A DNA stretch of 64,000 nt, from NCBI GenBank assembly GCA_001899445.1, contig MPOA01000004.1:1-64000 (forward strand), written 5' to 3'. The notes under the pieces were generated by a model, which was not told where the DNA came from, did no database searches, and worked only from the letters and a program-made list of their open reading frames with translations. The translations under genes and the position numbers were made by a program. This DNA comes from Candidatus Desulfopertinax cowenii. Its GTDB lineage: Bacteria > Bacillota > Desulfotomaculia > Desulfotomaculales > Desulforudaceae. Positions 32,252 through 40,867 of this stretch are shown here, piece after piece (position 1 is the first letter of the stretch; each line of letters opens with the position of its first letter).

Positions 32252-32545
32252 TTAGGTAATAATCCGGGTCAGGATTTGGCTTAGGATCAGGTCCGCCACC
32301 ATTAGAATGACCCCAACGAATACCACGGACACCAGCACCACGCCCGTGTAAATCATTACCTCCCGGCGCGTGGGCCAATGGACCTTCTTGAGTTCCTGCC
32401 ATACGCCTTCAAAAAACCGGCGGCTCGCCTTAATTAGGCTTTCCCGGGGCCGCTTACGAACAGGAGGCACTCCCTTTTTGAGGTCCTTTTTATCGGCAGC
32501 CCGCTTGGCGGCGTCGCTGCCCTCCCGCTTTCTGCCTTTAGCCAT
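32252..32545 (-). CDS. secE: Preprotein translocase subunit SecE
   Basis: SecE clamps SecY. The 97-residue protein has a charged N-terminal extension (about 45 residues, rich in Lys and Arg) before the family core FFEGVWQELKKVHWPTRREV and a single membrane helix at about residues 67-88. It lies between rpmG and nusG as in Bacillus. Confidence 0.96.
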   Translation of the reverse strand: MAKGRKREGSDAAKRAADKKDLKKGVPPVRKRPRESLIKASRRFFEGVWQELKKVHWPTRREVMIYTGVVLVSVVFVGVILMVADLILSQILTRIIT

Positions 32546-32563
32546 ATTATCATCCCTAGCTTC

Positions 32564-32713
32564 TTATTTGGTCTCTTTGTGGGTCGTGTGCGTACCGCAC
32601 CACCGGCAGTACTTCTTGAGTTCGATGCGCCCGGGATCGTTTTTCTTGTTCTTCGTGGTAATATAGTTGCGCCGCTTGCACTGGGTGCAGGCCAGCGTGA
32701 CGTCCACCCGCAC
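32564..32713 (-). CDS. rpmG: 50S ribosomal protein L33 (zinc form)
   Basis: The 49-residue product starts at GTG 32713 behind GGGGAGGTG and reads [20 protein letters not shown], then [15 protein letters not shown]. The cysteine pairs CTQC and CRWC mark the zinc-binding form. The frame is open further upstream but passes through the promoter. Confidence 0.95.
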   Translation of the reverse strand: MRVDVTLACTQCKRRNYITTKNKKNDPGRIELKKYCRWCGTHTTHKETK

Positions 32714-32771
32714 AGGCAAACACCTCCCCAAACTAAAAAAAAAACCTACCCGGCAAAAATTTACGGTACTG

Positions 32772-32800
32772 AATCTATCACAACTGTCAGAGGATGTCAA
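32772..32800 (-). promoter_or_regulatory. Sigma-A promoter for rpmG-secE-nusG
   Basis: TTGACA (32800-32795), 17 bases, TAGATT (32777-32772) reading towards rpmG. It lies just past the tuf terminator, so this group begins an independent transcription unit. Confidence 0.75.
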
Positions 32801-32822
32801 GAAAATTAATCGCGGTCGCGGT

Positions 32823-32855
32823 TTTTAAAGGGTGGGGGTCTTTCGGCCCCCACCC
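32823..32855 (-). terminator. Rho-independent terminator after tuf copy 2
   Basis: A GC-rich hairpin, gggtggggg (32830-32838) with cccccaccc (32847-32855) around a short loop, followed on the minus strand by TTTAAAAAC. It lies 10 bases after the tuf stop. Confidence 0.75.
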
Positions 32856-32864
32856 GCCTCCTGC

Positions 32865-34067
32865 CTATTCCTTGATTGCCGTGACCACGCCGGCGCCCAC
32901 CGTACGGCCGCCCTCCCGGATGGCGAACCGCAGGCCCTCTTCGATGGCGATCGGGGTAATCAGGGAGACCTCCATCTGAATGTTGTCCCCGGGCATCACC
33001 ATCTCCACGCCCTCCGGCAGCTCGATGACCCCAGTGACGTCGGTGGTCCGGAAGTAGAACTGCGGGCGGTAACCGTTGAAGAACGGGGTGTGCCGACCAC
33101 CTTCCTCCTTGGTCAAAACGTAGACCTCCGCCGAGAATTGGGTCAACGGCTTGATGCTGCCCGGCTTGGCCAACACCTGGCCCCGCAGCAGTTCGTCGCG
33201 GTCGACGCCCCGCAGCAAACACCCGACGTTGTCGCCCGCTTGGGCAAAGTCCAAAACCTTGCGGAACATTTCCACGCCCGTGACCACGGTCTTCCGCGGC
33301 TTGTCGGCAAAACCAACGATCTCCACTTCGTCGCCGACTTTGACGGTGCCCCGCTCGACGCGGCCCGTACCCACCGTGCCCCGACCGGTGATGGAGAAGA
33401 CGTCCTCCACCGGCATCAGGAAGGGTTTGTCGATGTCACGTTCCGGGGTGGGGATGTATTCGTCCACCGCGTCCATGAGTTCCCAAATGGATTTGCAGTG
33501 GGCACAATCCCGGCTGCCGCAGCCGCATTCCAGGGCTTTCAAGGCCGAGCCGGCGATGATCGGGGTGTCGTCTCCCGGAAAGTCGTACTTGGATAAAAGC
33601 TCGCGCACTTCCATCTCAACCAGTTCCAACAGTTCCGGGTCGTCAACCTGGTCGGCTTTGTTGAGGTAGACAACGATGGAAGGCACAGCCACCTGACGGG
33701 CCAGGAGAATGTGCTCCCGAGTCTGGGGCATGGGACCGTCGGCCGCCGAGACCACCAGGATCGCTCCGTCCATCTGGGCCGCACCAGTGATCATGTTCTT
33801 GATGTAGTCCGCGTGACCCGGACAGTCCACGTGGGCGTAGTGCCGTTTCTCGGTTTCGTACTCGACGTGCGCCGTGTTAATGGTGATCCCACGCGCCTTC
33901 TCCTCCGGCGCCGCGTCGATCTCGTCGTACTTCTTGTATTGGGCCTGACCCAGCTTGGACAGAACCAGCGTAATCGCCGCCGTCAAGGTGGTCTTACCAT
34001 GGTCCACGTGGCCAATGGTTCCAACGTTCACGTGCGGCTTGGTACGCTCAAACTTGGGCTTCGCCAT
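32865..34067 (-). CDS. tuf: Elongation factor Tu, copy 2 (tRNA-linked)
   Basis: Same 400-residue EF-Tu as at 17402-18604, including the [11 protein letters not shown] insertion. The two frames look identical over 1203 bases, and the identity continues only about 5-7 bases past the stop; upstream sequence diverges at the start codon. This copy lies downstream of four tRNA genes and has its own terminator, the tufB-type arrangement. Identity limited to the coding region suggests gene conversion rather than a recent block duplication. Confidence 0.97.
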   Translation of the reverse strand: MAKPKFERTKPHVNVGTIGHVDHGKTTLTAAITLVLSKLGQAQYKKYDEIDAAPEEKARGITINTAHVEYETEKRHYAHVDCPGHADYIKNMITGAAQMDGAILVVSAADGPMPQTREHILLARQVAVPSIVVYLNKADQVDDPELLELVEMEVRELLSKYDFPGDDTPIIAGSALKALECGCGSRDCAHCKSIWELMDAVDEYIPTPERDIDKPFLMPVEDVFSITGRGTVGTGRVERGTVKVGDEVEIVGFADKPRKTVVTGVEMFRKVLDFAQAGDNVGCLLRGVDRDELLRGQVLAKPGSIKPLTQFSAEVYVLTKEEGGRHTPFFNGYRPQFYFRTTDVTGVIELPEGVEMVMPGDNIQMEVSLITPIAIEEGLRFAIREGGRTVGAGVVTAIKE

Positions 34068-34165
34068 TCTCCCGACCTCCTGTGAAAGTCATAAAATGGT
34101 TATTACTTATTTGTCCAAAGCCAAAGTGTTTATTCGCGGAAAAGCGGTAATCTCCTGCCGGGTAA

Positions 34166-34194
34166 GGCAAAAAAACCAGCCTTGCCGGCTGGTT
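34166..34194 (-). terminator. Rho-independent terminator after the tRNA cluster
   Basis: Hairpin aaccagcc (34174-34181) with ggctggtt (34187-34194), loop of five, followed on the minus strand by a run of T (complement of 34169-34175). It separates the tRNA genes from tuf copy 2, so tuf needs its own promoter in 34070-34165. Confidence 0.8.
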
Positions 34195-34201
34195 GGAACA
34201 C

Positions 34202-34279
34202 TGGTAGCGGAGGAGGGACTTGAACCCCCGACGCAGCGGGTATGAACCGCTTGCTCTACCAACCTGAGCTACTCCGCCA
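34202..34279 (-). tRNA. tRNA-Met (CAT), elongator
   Basis: The 78-base cloverleaf is complete with encoded CCA. The anticodon loop TTCATAC lies in the stem AGCGG/CCGCT. The acceptor TGGCGGA pairs with TCCGCTA (one G-T). It lacks the initiator features of the gene at 34379, so it is the elongator methionine tRNA; a CAT-anticodon Ile2 tRNA (lysidine-modified) cannot be wholly excluded. Confidence 0.9.
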
Positions 34280-34286
34280 AAAATAC

Positions 34287-34363
34287 TGGAGCCCATAGGC
34301 GGGATCGAACCGCCGACCTTATCCTTACCAAGGATACGCTCTGCCTACTGAGCTATATGGGCT
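34287..34363 (-). tRNA. tRNA-Thr (GGT)
   Basis: Acceptor AGCCCAT with ATGGGCT; anticodon loop TTGGTAA in the stem TATCC/GGATA gives anticodon GGT. The CCA end is encoded. Confidence 0.95.
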
Positions 34364-34376
34364 CGTCTGAGTCAAT

Positions 34377-34454
<78 letters not shown>

Positions 34455-34527
34455 AAGTCAACGTTTTCATTTTATCACAAACCGGCGCGCATTACAAGAA
34501 CAATTCGCAACGCAACCGGCACCTTCC

Positions 34528-34602
34528 TGGAGCCGGCGAAGGGATTTGAACCCCCGACCTGCTGATTACAAGTCAGCTGCTCTGCCCCTGAGCTACGCCG
34601 GC
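34528..34602 (-). tRNA. tRNA-Thr (TGT)
   Basis: Acceptor GCCGGCG pairs with CGCCGGC; anticodon loop CTTGTAA in the stem GCTGA/TCAGC gives anticodon TGT. CCA is encoded. It is the first gene of the minus-strand tRNA group. Confidence 0.95.
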
Positions 34603-34711
34603 CCAAAACGCGAACGGAGCTGGCTAATGAACCGGCACCGTTCTGGCGCGCTTGGAACGCATCCCTATGGTAACAAAACCGGCTTGCGGCTGTCAACATC
34701 GTTTCAGCTCC

Positions 34712-34742
34712 CCAAATGAAAACGGGGCTTTGCAACCCCGTT
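34712..34742 (-). terminator. Rho-independent terminator after sigH
   Basis: Hairpin aacgggg (34721-34727) with ccccgtt (34736-34742) and, on the minus strand, TTTTCATTT after the second arm. It lies 27 bases after the sigH stop and isolates sigH from the tRNA cluster. Confidence 0.75.
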
Positions 34743-34768
34743 AGTAGGTCAACCTGTCAACTAATTGC

Positions 34769-35413
34769 TTAAATCCTCCGCCTTTCAAGGTATTTCTCCA
34801 GTTTGCGCTTTACTCGTTGTAACGCGTTGTCGATGGATTTCACGTGCCGGTCCAGCTCCACGGCGATCTCCTGGTAGGACTTGCCATCCAGGTAGGACAT
34901 CAACACGTTCCACTCCAGCGAACTAAGCAGTTCGCCGATTTTCTCCTCGATGTCGTCGAACTCTTCCCTGCTGATCACCAGTTCCTCCGGATCGGTGATC
35001 TTGGAGCCGGAGATGACGTCGAGCAGGGTGCGGTCCGAATCTTCGTCGTAAATCGGTTTATTCAGGGAAACGTAAGAATTCAGGGGAATGTGTTTCTGCC
35101 GGGTCGCCGTCTTGATCGCCGTGATGATTTGCCTGGTAATGCACAGTTCCGCAAAAGCACGGAACGAGGAGAGTTTGTCCAGGCGAAAGTCACGGATCGC
35201 CTTGTATAGCCCAATCATTCCCTCCTGGATGATGTCCTCCCGATCCGCCCCGATAAGGAAGTAAGACCGCGCCTTGGCCCGGACGAAATGACGGTACTTG
35301 TCGATAAGATACTCCAATGCTTCACTGTTGCCGTCTCGGGCATACTCAACAATCTTTTCATCTTCTAACGTCAGGTAGATTGGGGTGGTTTCCAGCTGGG
35401 GGTTGAGGCTCAA
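34769..35413 (-). CDS. sigH: RNA polymerase sigma-H factor
   Basis: Sigma-H (Spo0H) directs early sporulation and stationary-phase transcription. The 214-residue protein has region 2 (EYLIDKYRHFVRAKARSYFL, then ADREDIIQEGMIGLYKAIRD) and region 4 (SLEWNVLMSYLDGKSYQEIA). It lies between yacP and the rpmG-secE group, the Bacillus position. A good sigma-A promoter precedes it. Confidence 0.96.
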   Translation of the reverse strand: MSLNPQLETTPIYLTLEDEKIVEYARDGNSEALEYLIDKYRHFVRAKARSYFLIGADREDIIQEGMIGLYKAIRDFRLDKLSSFRAFAELCITRQIITAIKTATRQKHIPLNSYVSLNKPIYDEDSDRTLLDVISGSKITDPEELVISREEFDDIEEKIGELLSSLEWNVLMSYLDGKSYQEIAVELDRHVKSIDNALQRVKRKLEKYLERRRI

Positions 35414-35467
35414 ACACTATCGCCTCCGTAGTTAAGGGTGTAAAGCCAGGAGTCACTTACGTAGTTG

Positions 35468-35496
35468 ATTATACTTAAAGGTTGAAGGGGAGTCAA
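35468..35496 (-). promoter_or_regulatory. Sigma-A promoter for sigH
   Basis: TTGACT (35496-35491), 17 bases, TATAAT (35473-35468), then about 55 bases to the sigH start. Confidence 0.8.
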
Positions 35497-35509
35497 GCCC
35501 ACTTGTCCG

Positions 35510-36019
35510 CTAACCCCCCGGTTTTTTGTGCCGCCAGGCTTCCAGGGCGGCACGGATCCGATCTTCCAGACGGTTCTCCAGGTAGCCGTCGGCGGGAAGA
35601 TCGCGCCGGTAGGTGCCGGACTCTCGGCGGAGCTGCTGCTCTTTTTTCCAGAACTCGACCGGAGGCACCCGGTACGCCCCCCGGCCCAGAATCAACCGCT
35701 GCTCAACGTAGTCCGCGGTGACTACGAACACCACCCCGGACCCGGACAGCTTGCCGGCCAAACGTTCGATGACCGTGTCCGCCGTCTCCCCCTGGGCCGT
35801 GTAAATCACCTCGACGCCGCCGTGTCTCTCGGTATGCGCCACCCCTCCGGGCACCAGGTGGGCGTCGAACACCACGGTCACCTGCTGGCCGGCCAGCGCG
35901 GCGAAGTTGATCAGGGTAGCAATGAGACGCTCGCGCGCGTGTTCCAGGTTGCCCAGGTTTTTCAACTCGGGGGATTGGAAAATGACGTTGTACCCGTCAA
36001 CCAGGAGATATTCCTTCAT
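35510..36019 (-). CDS. NYN-domain endoribonuclease, YacP/Rae1 family
   Basis: A 169-residue PIN-like (NYN) protein. In Bacillus the YacP homologue (Rae1) cuts mRNA in the ribosomal A site. The N-terminal YLLVDGYNVIFQ supplies the first catalytic aspartate, and VFDAHLVPGG and VFVVTADYVEQRLI provide further acidic positions. Start ATG 36019 overlaps the rlmB stop as ATGA, so translation is coupled. A longer frame to 36400 is antisense-like extension. Confidence 0.9.
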   Translation of the reverse strand: MKEYLLVDGYNVIFQSPELKNLGNLEHARERLIATLINFAALAGQQVTVVFDAHLVPGGVAHTERHGGVEVIYTAQGETADTVIERLAGKLSGSGVVFVVTADYVEQRLILGRGAYRVPPVEFWKKEQQLRRESGTYRRDLPADGYLENRLEDRIRAALEAWRHKKPGG

Positions 36020-36756
36020 GCTTTCCGTCCGCTCCTCTGGCGGACAGCCTCGTAAACCAGCAGGGCGGCCGCCACCGAGGCGTTCAGCGACCCGACTCGG
36101 CCGAACATCGGCAGCCGGACCAGGTAGTCGCATTCCCCGCGGACCACCCGGCCCAAACCCCGATCCTCCCCCCCAATCACCAGGGCCAGGGGACCCTGCA
36201 GGTCGGCCTCCCAGTAGAGCTCTTCCCCCTCGGGATCGGCTCCAACTACCCACAAGCCATTTTCCTTGAAGTAGCGTAAGGTGTACGCGATGTTGGCCAC
36301 CCGCGCCACCCGCAGGTGAATGGCGGCTCCCGCGGAGGCCTTCACCACCGCCGGGGTGATGCCGGCCGCCCGCCGGGCCGGAATCACCACGCCGGCACAA
36401 CCCGCCGCCTCCGCCGTCCTCAGAATCGCTCCTAGGTTATGCGGATCCTGGATCTCGTTCAAGACCAGGATCAGGGGCGGATCCCCAGCGGCCAGTAAAT
36501 CCTCAACTTCAACGTAGGCCTGTCCGGCCGCCAGTGCCAACACCCCCTGGTGCTTCGCTCCCGGCACCAGGGCGTCCAGCCGCGCCCGTGCTACCTCCTG
36601 TACCGGGACGCCCCGGCGGCGGGCTAGGGCGACGAGTTCTCGGCGCACCGGCGGCGTAATACCGCAGGCCAGAATAATCTTATTTAAGGGTTGACCGGCC
36701 CGCAGAGCTTCCCGCACCGCGTGCCGGCCGAAGATCACGTCCTTCAGGAAGACCAC
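36016..36756 (-). CDS. rlmB: 23S rRNA (guanosine-2'-O)-methyltransferase RlmB (TrmH family)
   Basis: A SpoU/TrmH methyltransferase of 246 residues. It shows an N-terminal L30e-like substrate-binding domain (GRHAVREALRAGQPLNKIIL) and the knotted SPOUT domain motifs LNEIQDPHNLGAILRTAEAAG-like motif 1, GGEDRGLGRVV motif 2 and RLPMFGRVGSLNASVA motif 3. The usual substrate is 23S G2251. The stop overlaps yacP by four bases. Upstream the conserved order is broken by the accessory island. Confidence 0.93.
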   Translation of the reverse strand: MVFLKDVIFGRHAVREALRAGQPLNKIILACGITPPVRRELVALARRRGVPVQEVARARLDALVPGAKHQGVLALAAGQAYVEVEDLLAAGDPPLILVLNEIQDPHNLGAILRTAEAAGCAGVVIPARRAAGITPAVVKASAGAAIHLRVARVANIAYTLRYFKENGLWVVGADPEGEELYWEADLQGPLALVIGGEDRGLGRVVRGECDYLVRLPMFGRVGSLNASVAAALLVYEAVRQRSGRKA

Positions 36757-36793
36757 CCGCCTTGACCATCCAGAAATAGAACTTCGTCTATGG

Positions 36794-37180
36794 TCACCAA
36801 ATGACCTCCACCGAATACCGGGATATCTGTGGATCTGCGGTTAAGATAGGTAAGCTCTCTAACCGGGCCTGGGCAACAAGAAGCCGGTCAAAAGGATCCC
36901 GGTGATAATCAGGAAGCGTATAAGTATGCAGGGCATGGCTCATCTGAACCGGGAGGCTCTCAAGGCGGTTAATGATCAGCTGCTCGGCAACAAAAGATTC
37001 CAGATCGTTTGGCAGACGTAGCCGGCCAAGCCTGGCCTTAATCGCCATCTCCCAACCGCTTGCGGTACTTAAGAAGAGTTGATTGCTCGCGTCGCCGATA
37101 ATTTCACGGACCCGCAGCGACAACTGGGGATCATCCGTAATCCACCATAAGAAGGTATGGGTGTCCAACAAGGCCCTCAT
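36794..37180 (-). CDS. PIN-domain toxin of a Phd/PIN toxin-antitoxin pair
   Basis: A 128-residue PIN ribonuclease. The acidic catalytic set is visible: Asp6 in LLDTHTFLWW, Glu44 in SGWEMAIK, Asp in YHRDPFDRLLVAQA and Asp in ILTADPQI. The DTHTFLWW form belongs to the VapC-like group paired with Phd/YefM antitoxins. Its start overlaps the antitoxin stop by four bases (ATGA), as expected for a coupled pair. It lies just upstream of rlmB at the edge of the accessory island. Confidence 0.9.
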   Translation of the reverse strand: MRALLDTHTFLWWITDDPQLSLRVREIIGDASNQLFLSTASGWEMAIKARLGRLRLPNDLESFVAEQLIINRLESLPVQMSHALHTYTLPDYHRDPFDRLLVAQARLESLPILTADPQISRYSVEVIW

Positions 37181-37413
37181 TTCGCAAACGTCTCCAAGAC
37201 GGATTCAGGGAGCGGCTCATTAAAATCGGGCGTAAAGGCTACTTTTCCCTTGGCACTTCCAGGGACACGCTTGCGCGGTTGTTCACTTACTGGCACCAAG
37301 CGCGCCACAGGCCTACCGGCCTTTGCAATAATAATTTCTTCTCCGGCCTTCACCCGCGCTAAAAGCTTGGAAAAATGAGTTTTCGCCTCGTGAATATTTA
37401 CCTGCACCGGCAT
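37177..37413 (-). CDS. Antitoxin, Phd/YefM family
   Basis: A 78-residue protein that starts with the family motif VQVNIHEAKTHFSKLLARV and continues GEEIIIAKAGRPVARLVPV; the C-terminal part (from about residue 50) would wrap the toxin. GGAGGTG lies 7 bases before the ATG. The C-terminus is Pro/Glu-rich (FNEPLPESVLETFAK). Confidence 0.92.
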   Translation of the reverse strand: MPVQVNIHEAKTHFSKLLARVKAGEEIIIAKAGRPVARLVPVSEQPRKRVPGSAKGKVAFTPDFNEPLPESVLETFAK

Positions 37414-37436
37414 CAGTACGCACCTCCATTACAGAC

Positions 37437-37466
37437 AGTATAGACTAAGGCTACAGACTAAGTCAA
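37437..37466 (-). promoter_or_regulatory. Promoter with direct-repeat operator for the toxin-antitoxin pair
   Basis: TTGACT (37466-37461), 18 bases, TATACT (37442-37437). The octamer agactaag occurs twice at 37442-37449 and 37455-37462, a 13-base period lying inside the promoter. The repeat would suit binding by the Phd-family antitoxin; that is inference. Confidence 0.6.
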
Positions 37467-37538
37467 GGGCTGTGGCCTGACGTTACTGTCAAGATAATTC
37501 GGGTCGATTGCCGCCCACCCGAAGTAGCAAGCTGCTTT

Positions 37539-37788
37539 TTATGTTAGGGCCGGTCTTGGGTGAGATAACTTGCGAAGCATAATCGAACATCCTCTGGACG
37601 TCGTTCTCCCGTGATCCAAGATCGGTAGATGCACCTGGAATGCTGGTTCAGTCTTAGCAGATAGAGTTTTTAGTACCTGTGCGGCGCTGGTTTTGAAACG
37701 AATGTCGGACAGTAAGTCCAAGCGGCTTTCAATGGCCTGGGCCGCCTCTTTCAAGTAACCCGCAAAACGGGCGTTTAAGCTGGACAGC
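37539..37788 (-). pseudogene. Unidentified open frame next to the IS3 element, possibly a transposase tail
   Basis: The frame (LSSLNARFAGYLKEAAQAIESRLDLL ... ILDHGRTTSRG) is open from inside the insertion-sequence end at 37814 down to a stop at 37539, with no start of its own outside the element. I do not recognise it firmly. The last 35 residues (FQVHLPILDHGRTTSRGCSI, MLRKLSHP) vaguely resemble tails of some transposases. It does not read on into the ISLre2-type fragment beyond the other IS3 end, so the copy did not simply split one gene. Confidence 0.35.
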
Positions 37789-39079
37789 TGGAGTTGCCCC
37801 GGTTTTTTGGACACTCTACAGCTTTGACCTCACGCGACCGCTGGCTTTTTCTCCAAGTGCCACCTCCTTTCGAACTCGGCCGGACTCAGATACCCCAGCG
37901 CCGAGTGCAGTCGCCGGCGGTTATAGAAGACATCTACGTACTCGAATACCGCCGTCCGCAGCATGTGCCGGGTAGGCCAGCGCCGTTGGTCCAGCAACTC
38001 GGTCTGCAGCGTAGCGAAAAAGCTCTCCGCAATGGCGTTGTCCAGCGCGTCGCCCACCGCCGCCCATGGAGCCCCGGATCCCGGCTTCCTGAAGCCGCCG
38101 GCTAAAGGCCAGCGAGGTGTACTGGCTGCTCATGAGTCGGAGTGGTGGATTAACCCAGGCATCGGCCGGCGGTTCCGAACGGCCATGTTGACCGCGGCCA
38201 CAACCAGATCCGCCGTCGGACACATCCCCCATGCTCCAGCCCACAACCCGCCGCGAAAATACATCAATGACCGGGGCGAAGTACAGCCAGCCTTCAGCGG
38301 TGGCGTGCTGGGTAATGTCGGCCACCCAGAGCTGATTGGGCGCGCTTGAGCCGTGAAGTCTCGCCGCACCAGATCCGGATAACCCAAACGAGCCGGGGCA
38401 CGGCGGGTGCAACCCCGCAACCGGCGGCGGTGCACGCCGGTCACGCCGGCTTCCCGCATCAGGCGCGCCACACGCTTTTCCCCGCAACGGTTGCCCTTTT
38501 GGGCCAGCGCCGCATGCACACGGGGTGTCCCATAAGTGCCCCGACTGTCCCGGTGGATTTGCACGATCAACTCCTTCAGTCTGGCGTCTTCCCGGGCTCA
38601 TGAGCCGAGGGGCTCTTGAGCCCGCCACTTGTAGTATCCACTGGTGGAGACACCCAGCACGCGACACATGATAACGACGGGGTAATTGGCCCTCTCCCGC
38701 TCCACAAAAAGGTGCACGGCTACCGTTTCCCGTTGGTCTCCTGGGCATTGAGGGCCGCGGCTTTTTTAGGATCTCGCGCTCCATACGCAAAACCCGGTTC
38801 TCACGGCGTAACTGCCGCAATTCCTCCCGCTCGGCACTGGTCAGGCCCTCACGCTCACCTGCGTCAACCTCATAGCGACAGACCCAAGGCCGCAACGACT
38901 CCAAGGACACCCCCAGATCCGCCGCGATCTGGGTCATGGTTTGCCGCTCTCCCGCACCAACCGCACGGCTTCCCGCCGAAACTCCGGCGGATAAGGCGGT
39001 TTTGTCTTTGGCATTTGCAACCTCCCCTTTCTCAGCTTACTCCAAGTATCAGGGTGTCCACCAAACCGGGTCAAGTCCG
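37789..39079 (-). mobile_element. IS3-family insertion sequence, degenerate
   Basis: Bounded by near-perfect inverted ends: ggagttgccccggttttttggacac (37790-37814) and, read on the minus strand, ggacttgacccggtttggtggacac (39078-39054), about 21 of 25 matching. The ~1290-base length fits the family. OrfA starts at ATG 39014 (MPKTKPPYPPEFRREAVRLV) but shifts frame before MTQIAADLGVSLESLRPW. OrfB follows in three frames: RETVAVHLFVERERANYPVV, then IVQIHRDSRGTYGTPRVHAA, then LWVADITQHATAEGWLYFAP and DALDNAIAESFFATLQTEL. The run AAAAAAG near the OrfA/OrfB junction matches the programmed slip site of this family, but further frameshifts make the copy inactive. Confidence 0.9.
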
Positions 39080-39905
39080 TCCAGACCATGTTTGACCCAC
39101 TCGGCTCCGTCTCCACCAATGCGGATTTTCTTAACCTCGCTCAGTACCCACTTGTGTCCAAAAGCAGCACTAGCACTCTCCCAGGCCACCCGGCTGCTCT
39201 TGGTGGTAGCCACCGTGTACCGGTTCGCTAGTCTTGAGGAGTCTTTCTCTTTGCCCTCGTAGCCGACCACAAGCTTGATCTCGCCGTGGGGCTTTACCGA
39301 CCGCTGCAAAGGCACTACAACACCATCGGCCTCAATGAATAGCTCTTGGACCACTTTGCCGCTCATGAAGGAACAACACCGTCTTCAAACACAGCCGCGC
39401 GTAATGTTTCAGTGTCCTGCACGGCTTGTTCCCCCGCCTCCTGTACCTTAGCCCACACGGTCATCGGTTGAATCCCCGGTACCAGGAAACCCAGAATCCG
39501 GGCCGCGCGCCTAAAGGGCATCTCGGTACCCAGCTCCAGGATCAAGCGCGTCATCCGCGGCGTTACCCGCTGGCGCTCGGGCAACCTCAAGGCTTTGTCC
39601 AGGAGGAAGCGGTACGTGCCAGTCTCCCGATTACGGTACAGTCTACGCCTAAACGTGATTTCCCCGAAACTGGTAACCAGGGTTCGGGACCGCCGCCCCA
39701 CGTTTTTGAGAACCGGATCGCGCTGGCTGCTGAGTTGCAGGTCAATATGTTCCAAGGCTCCCACTAACAGTTTTCCGGCAGCTTGTTGGACCAGCCGCTG
39801 CACCCGCTCCTCCAACTCATCAATACTTCTGCTTGTCCTGATTAACTCAAAAATTTCCTTCGCCAGAAACAGGACTATCTCGACCAGGAATCGAATCTTA
39901 AACAC
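39080..39905 (-). pseudogene. ISLre2-family (UPF0236) transposase, frameshifted and truncated
   Basis: Frame one (39905-39363) begins MFKIRFLVEIVLFLAKEIFE and contains FGEITFRRRLYRNRETGTY and GTEMPFRRAARILGFLVPG, typical of the UPF0236/ISLre2 group. It stops at VFEDGVVPS; a one-base shift continues as KVVQELFIEADGVVVPLQR and runs to GGDGAEWVKHGLDGL, where the IS3 end cuts it. The C-terminal ~40 percent is missing. The frameshift site lies at 39363-39366. Confidence 0.85.
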
Positions 39906-40312
39906 GAGACCTCACTCCTTTGGCTGGGAGGGCTCCCCCTCGGGGGAAGCCGTTTTGAGGTCTCACTTCTATTCCCGACCCCTCATCACCTACTTAAATC
40001 TTACACTCACGCCTGACCGGTACAAGGCAAAACCGCTTCTAATCGGCCATGTGCCAAGCCGTATCCCGTTTGGCGGGGAGGTAATTCGGGGGGCCGTTTA
40101 CGCAAGCGGTATGGATGGCACCGCTGGAAGTCCGCTCTATATTTTTACCACGCATTACCACGCAGGTTCTGGCGGGAATATCAGGGCAAAATTTAACAAA
40201 AACGTTACCAAAAACCTTGGAACTCGTCTATCATGTTAGAATCTATTTAGAATCTATATGGATTCCTAAGCATGCATGTTTTAGAAGATCTTAAAGATCT
40301 GCCGGAGGAACA
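39906..40312. other. Non-coding region between the transposase remnant and the sigma-factor gene
   Basis: No gene is visible in these 407 bases. Near the transposase start there is a hairpin (ggctccccctcgggggaagcc, 39930-39950). Close to the sigma gene are the tandem repeat tagaatctatt/tagaatctata (40235-40258) and a palindrome agatcttaaagatct (40286-40300). The remainder is AT-richer than the neighbours. The GGAGG at about 40303-40307 is the sigma-gene ribosome binding site. Confidence 0.6.
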
Positions 40313-40867
40313 ATGGGCAGTAACGGTTTAACCCCGCGGCGGCATCACGATTCCGCCCTGACATTTGAAGAATTGTACAACAAAAATTTCGCCGGGGTGA
40401 ACCGTTATTTGCGCTACCGGCTGGCAAATGCCTGGGACGCGGACGACTTAACGGCCTTAGTATTCACCAAAGCGCTAGAAAAGTTTCACACCTGGCGAGG
40501 GCGGTGTTCTTTTTCAACCTGGCTGTTTCGTATTGCCCACAATGCCTACCTGGATTATACGCGCGGCAACCGCCAAACGACCGCCTCCGGCGCTTCCCTG
40601 CTCCACCGGGCGACACCGGGCGGAAATCCGGAGGAACAGGTACTGCTGGATGAGGAAATGCGCGAACTGCATGCCCGGTTGAACAAATTACCTCCGGTTT
40701 ATCGCGATGTGCTGACGCTGCGTTATGCCGGAGAATTGCGTTTTTCCCAGATTGCCGGGGTGCTGGGCAAAACCGAAACCGCGGTGCGGATGATCCACTA
40801 CCGGGCCTTGAAAATGCTGCGCCGCCACTACGAAACTGGTCCGGGGAAGAAGCAGAATGAAAAATGA
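40313..40867 (+). CDS. ECF-type RNA polymerase sigma factor
   Basis: A 184-residue group-4 sigma factor with only regions 2 and 4: region 2 is LYNKNFAGVNRYLRYRLANA, DADDLTALVFTKALEKFHT and FSTWLFRIAHNAYLDYTRGN; region 4 is LPPVYRDVLTLRYAGELRFS and GKTETAVRMIHYRALKMLRR. The ATG at 40313 has GGAGGA five bases upstream. It overlaps the next gene by 11 bases and heads a five-gene plus-strand cassette. By analogy with other ECF systems it likely directs its own operon; target promoters are unknown. Confidence 0.93.
   Translation: MGSNGLTPRRHHDSALTFEELYNKNFAGVNRYLRYRLANAWDADDLTALVFTKALEKFHTWRGRCSFSTWLFRIAHNAYLDYTRGNRQTTASGASLLHRATPGGNPEEQVLLDEEMRELHARLNKLPPVYRDVLTLRYAGELRFSQIAGVLGKTETAVRMIHYRALKMLRRHYETGPGKKQNEK

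Noticed and set aside
34120-34165. Precise promoter for tuf copy 2
   Set aside because: TTGGAC with TTTATG at 17 bases is only a weak match; several alternatives exist, so it was not annotated.
39363-39366. Programmed frameshift in the ISLre2-type transposase
   Set aside because: The family is normally one frame and the copy is truncated anyway; a random indel is simpler.
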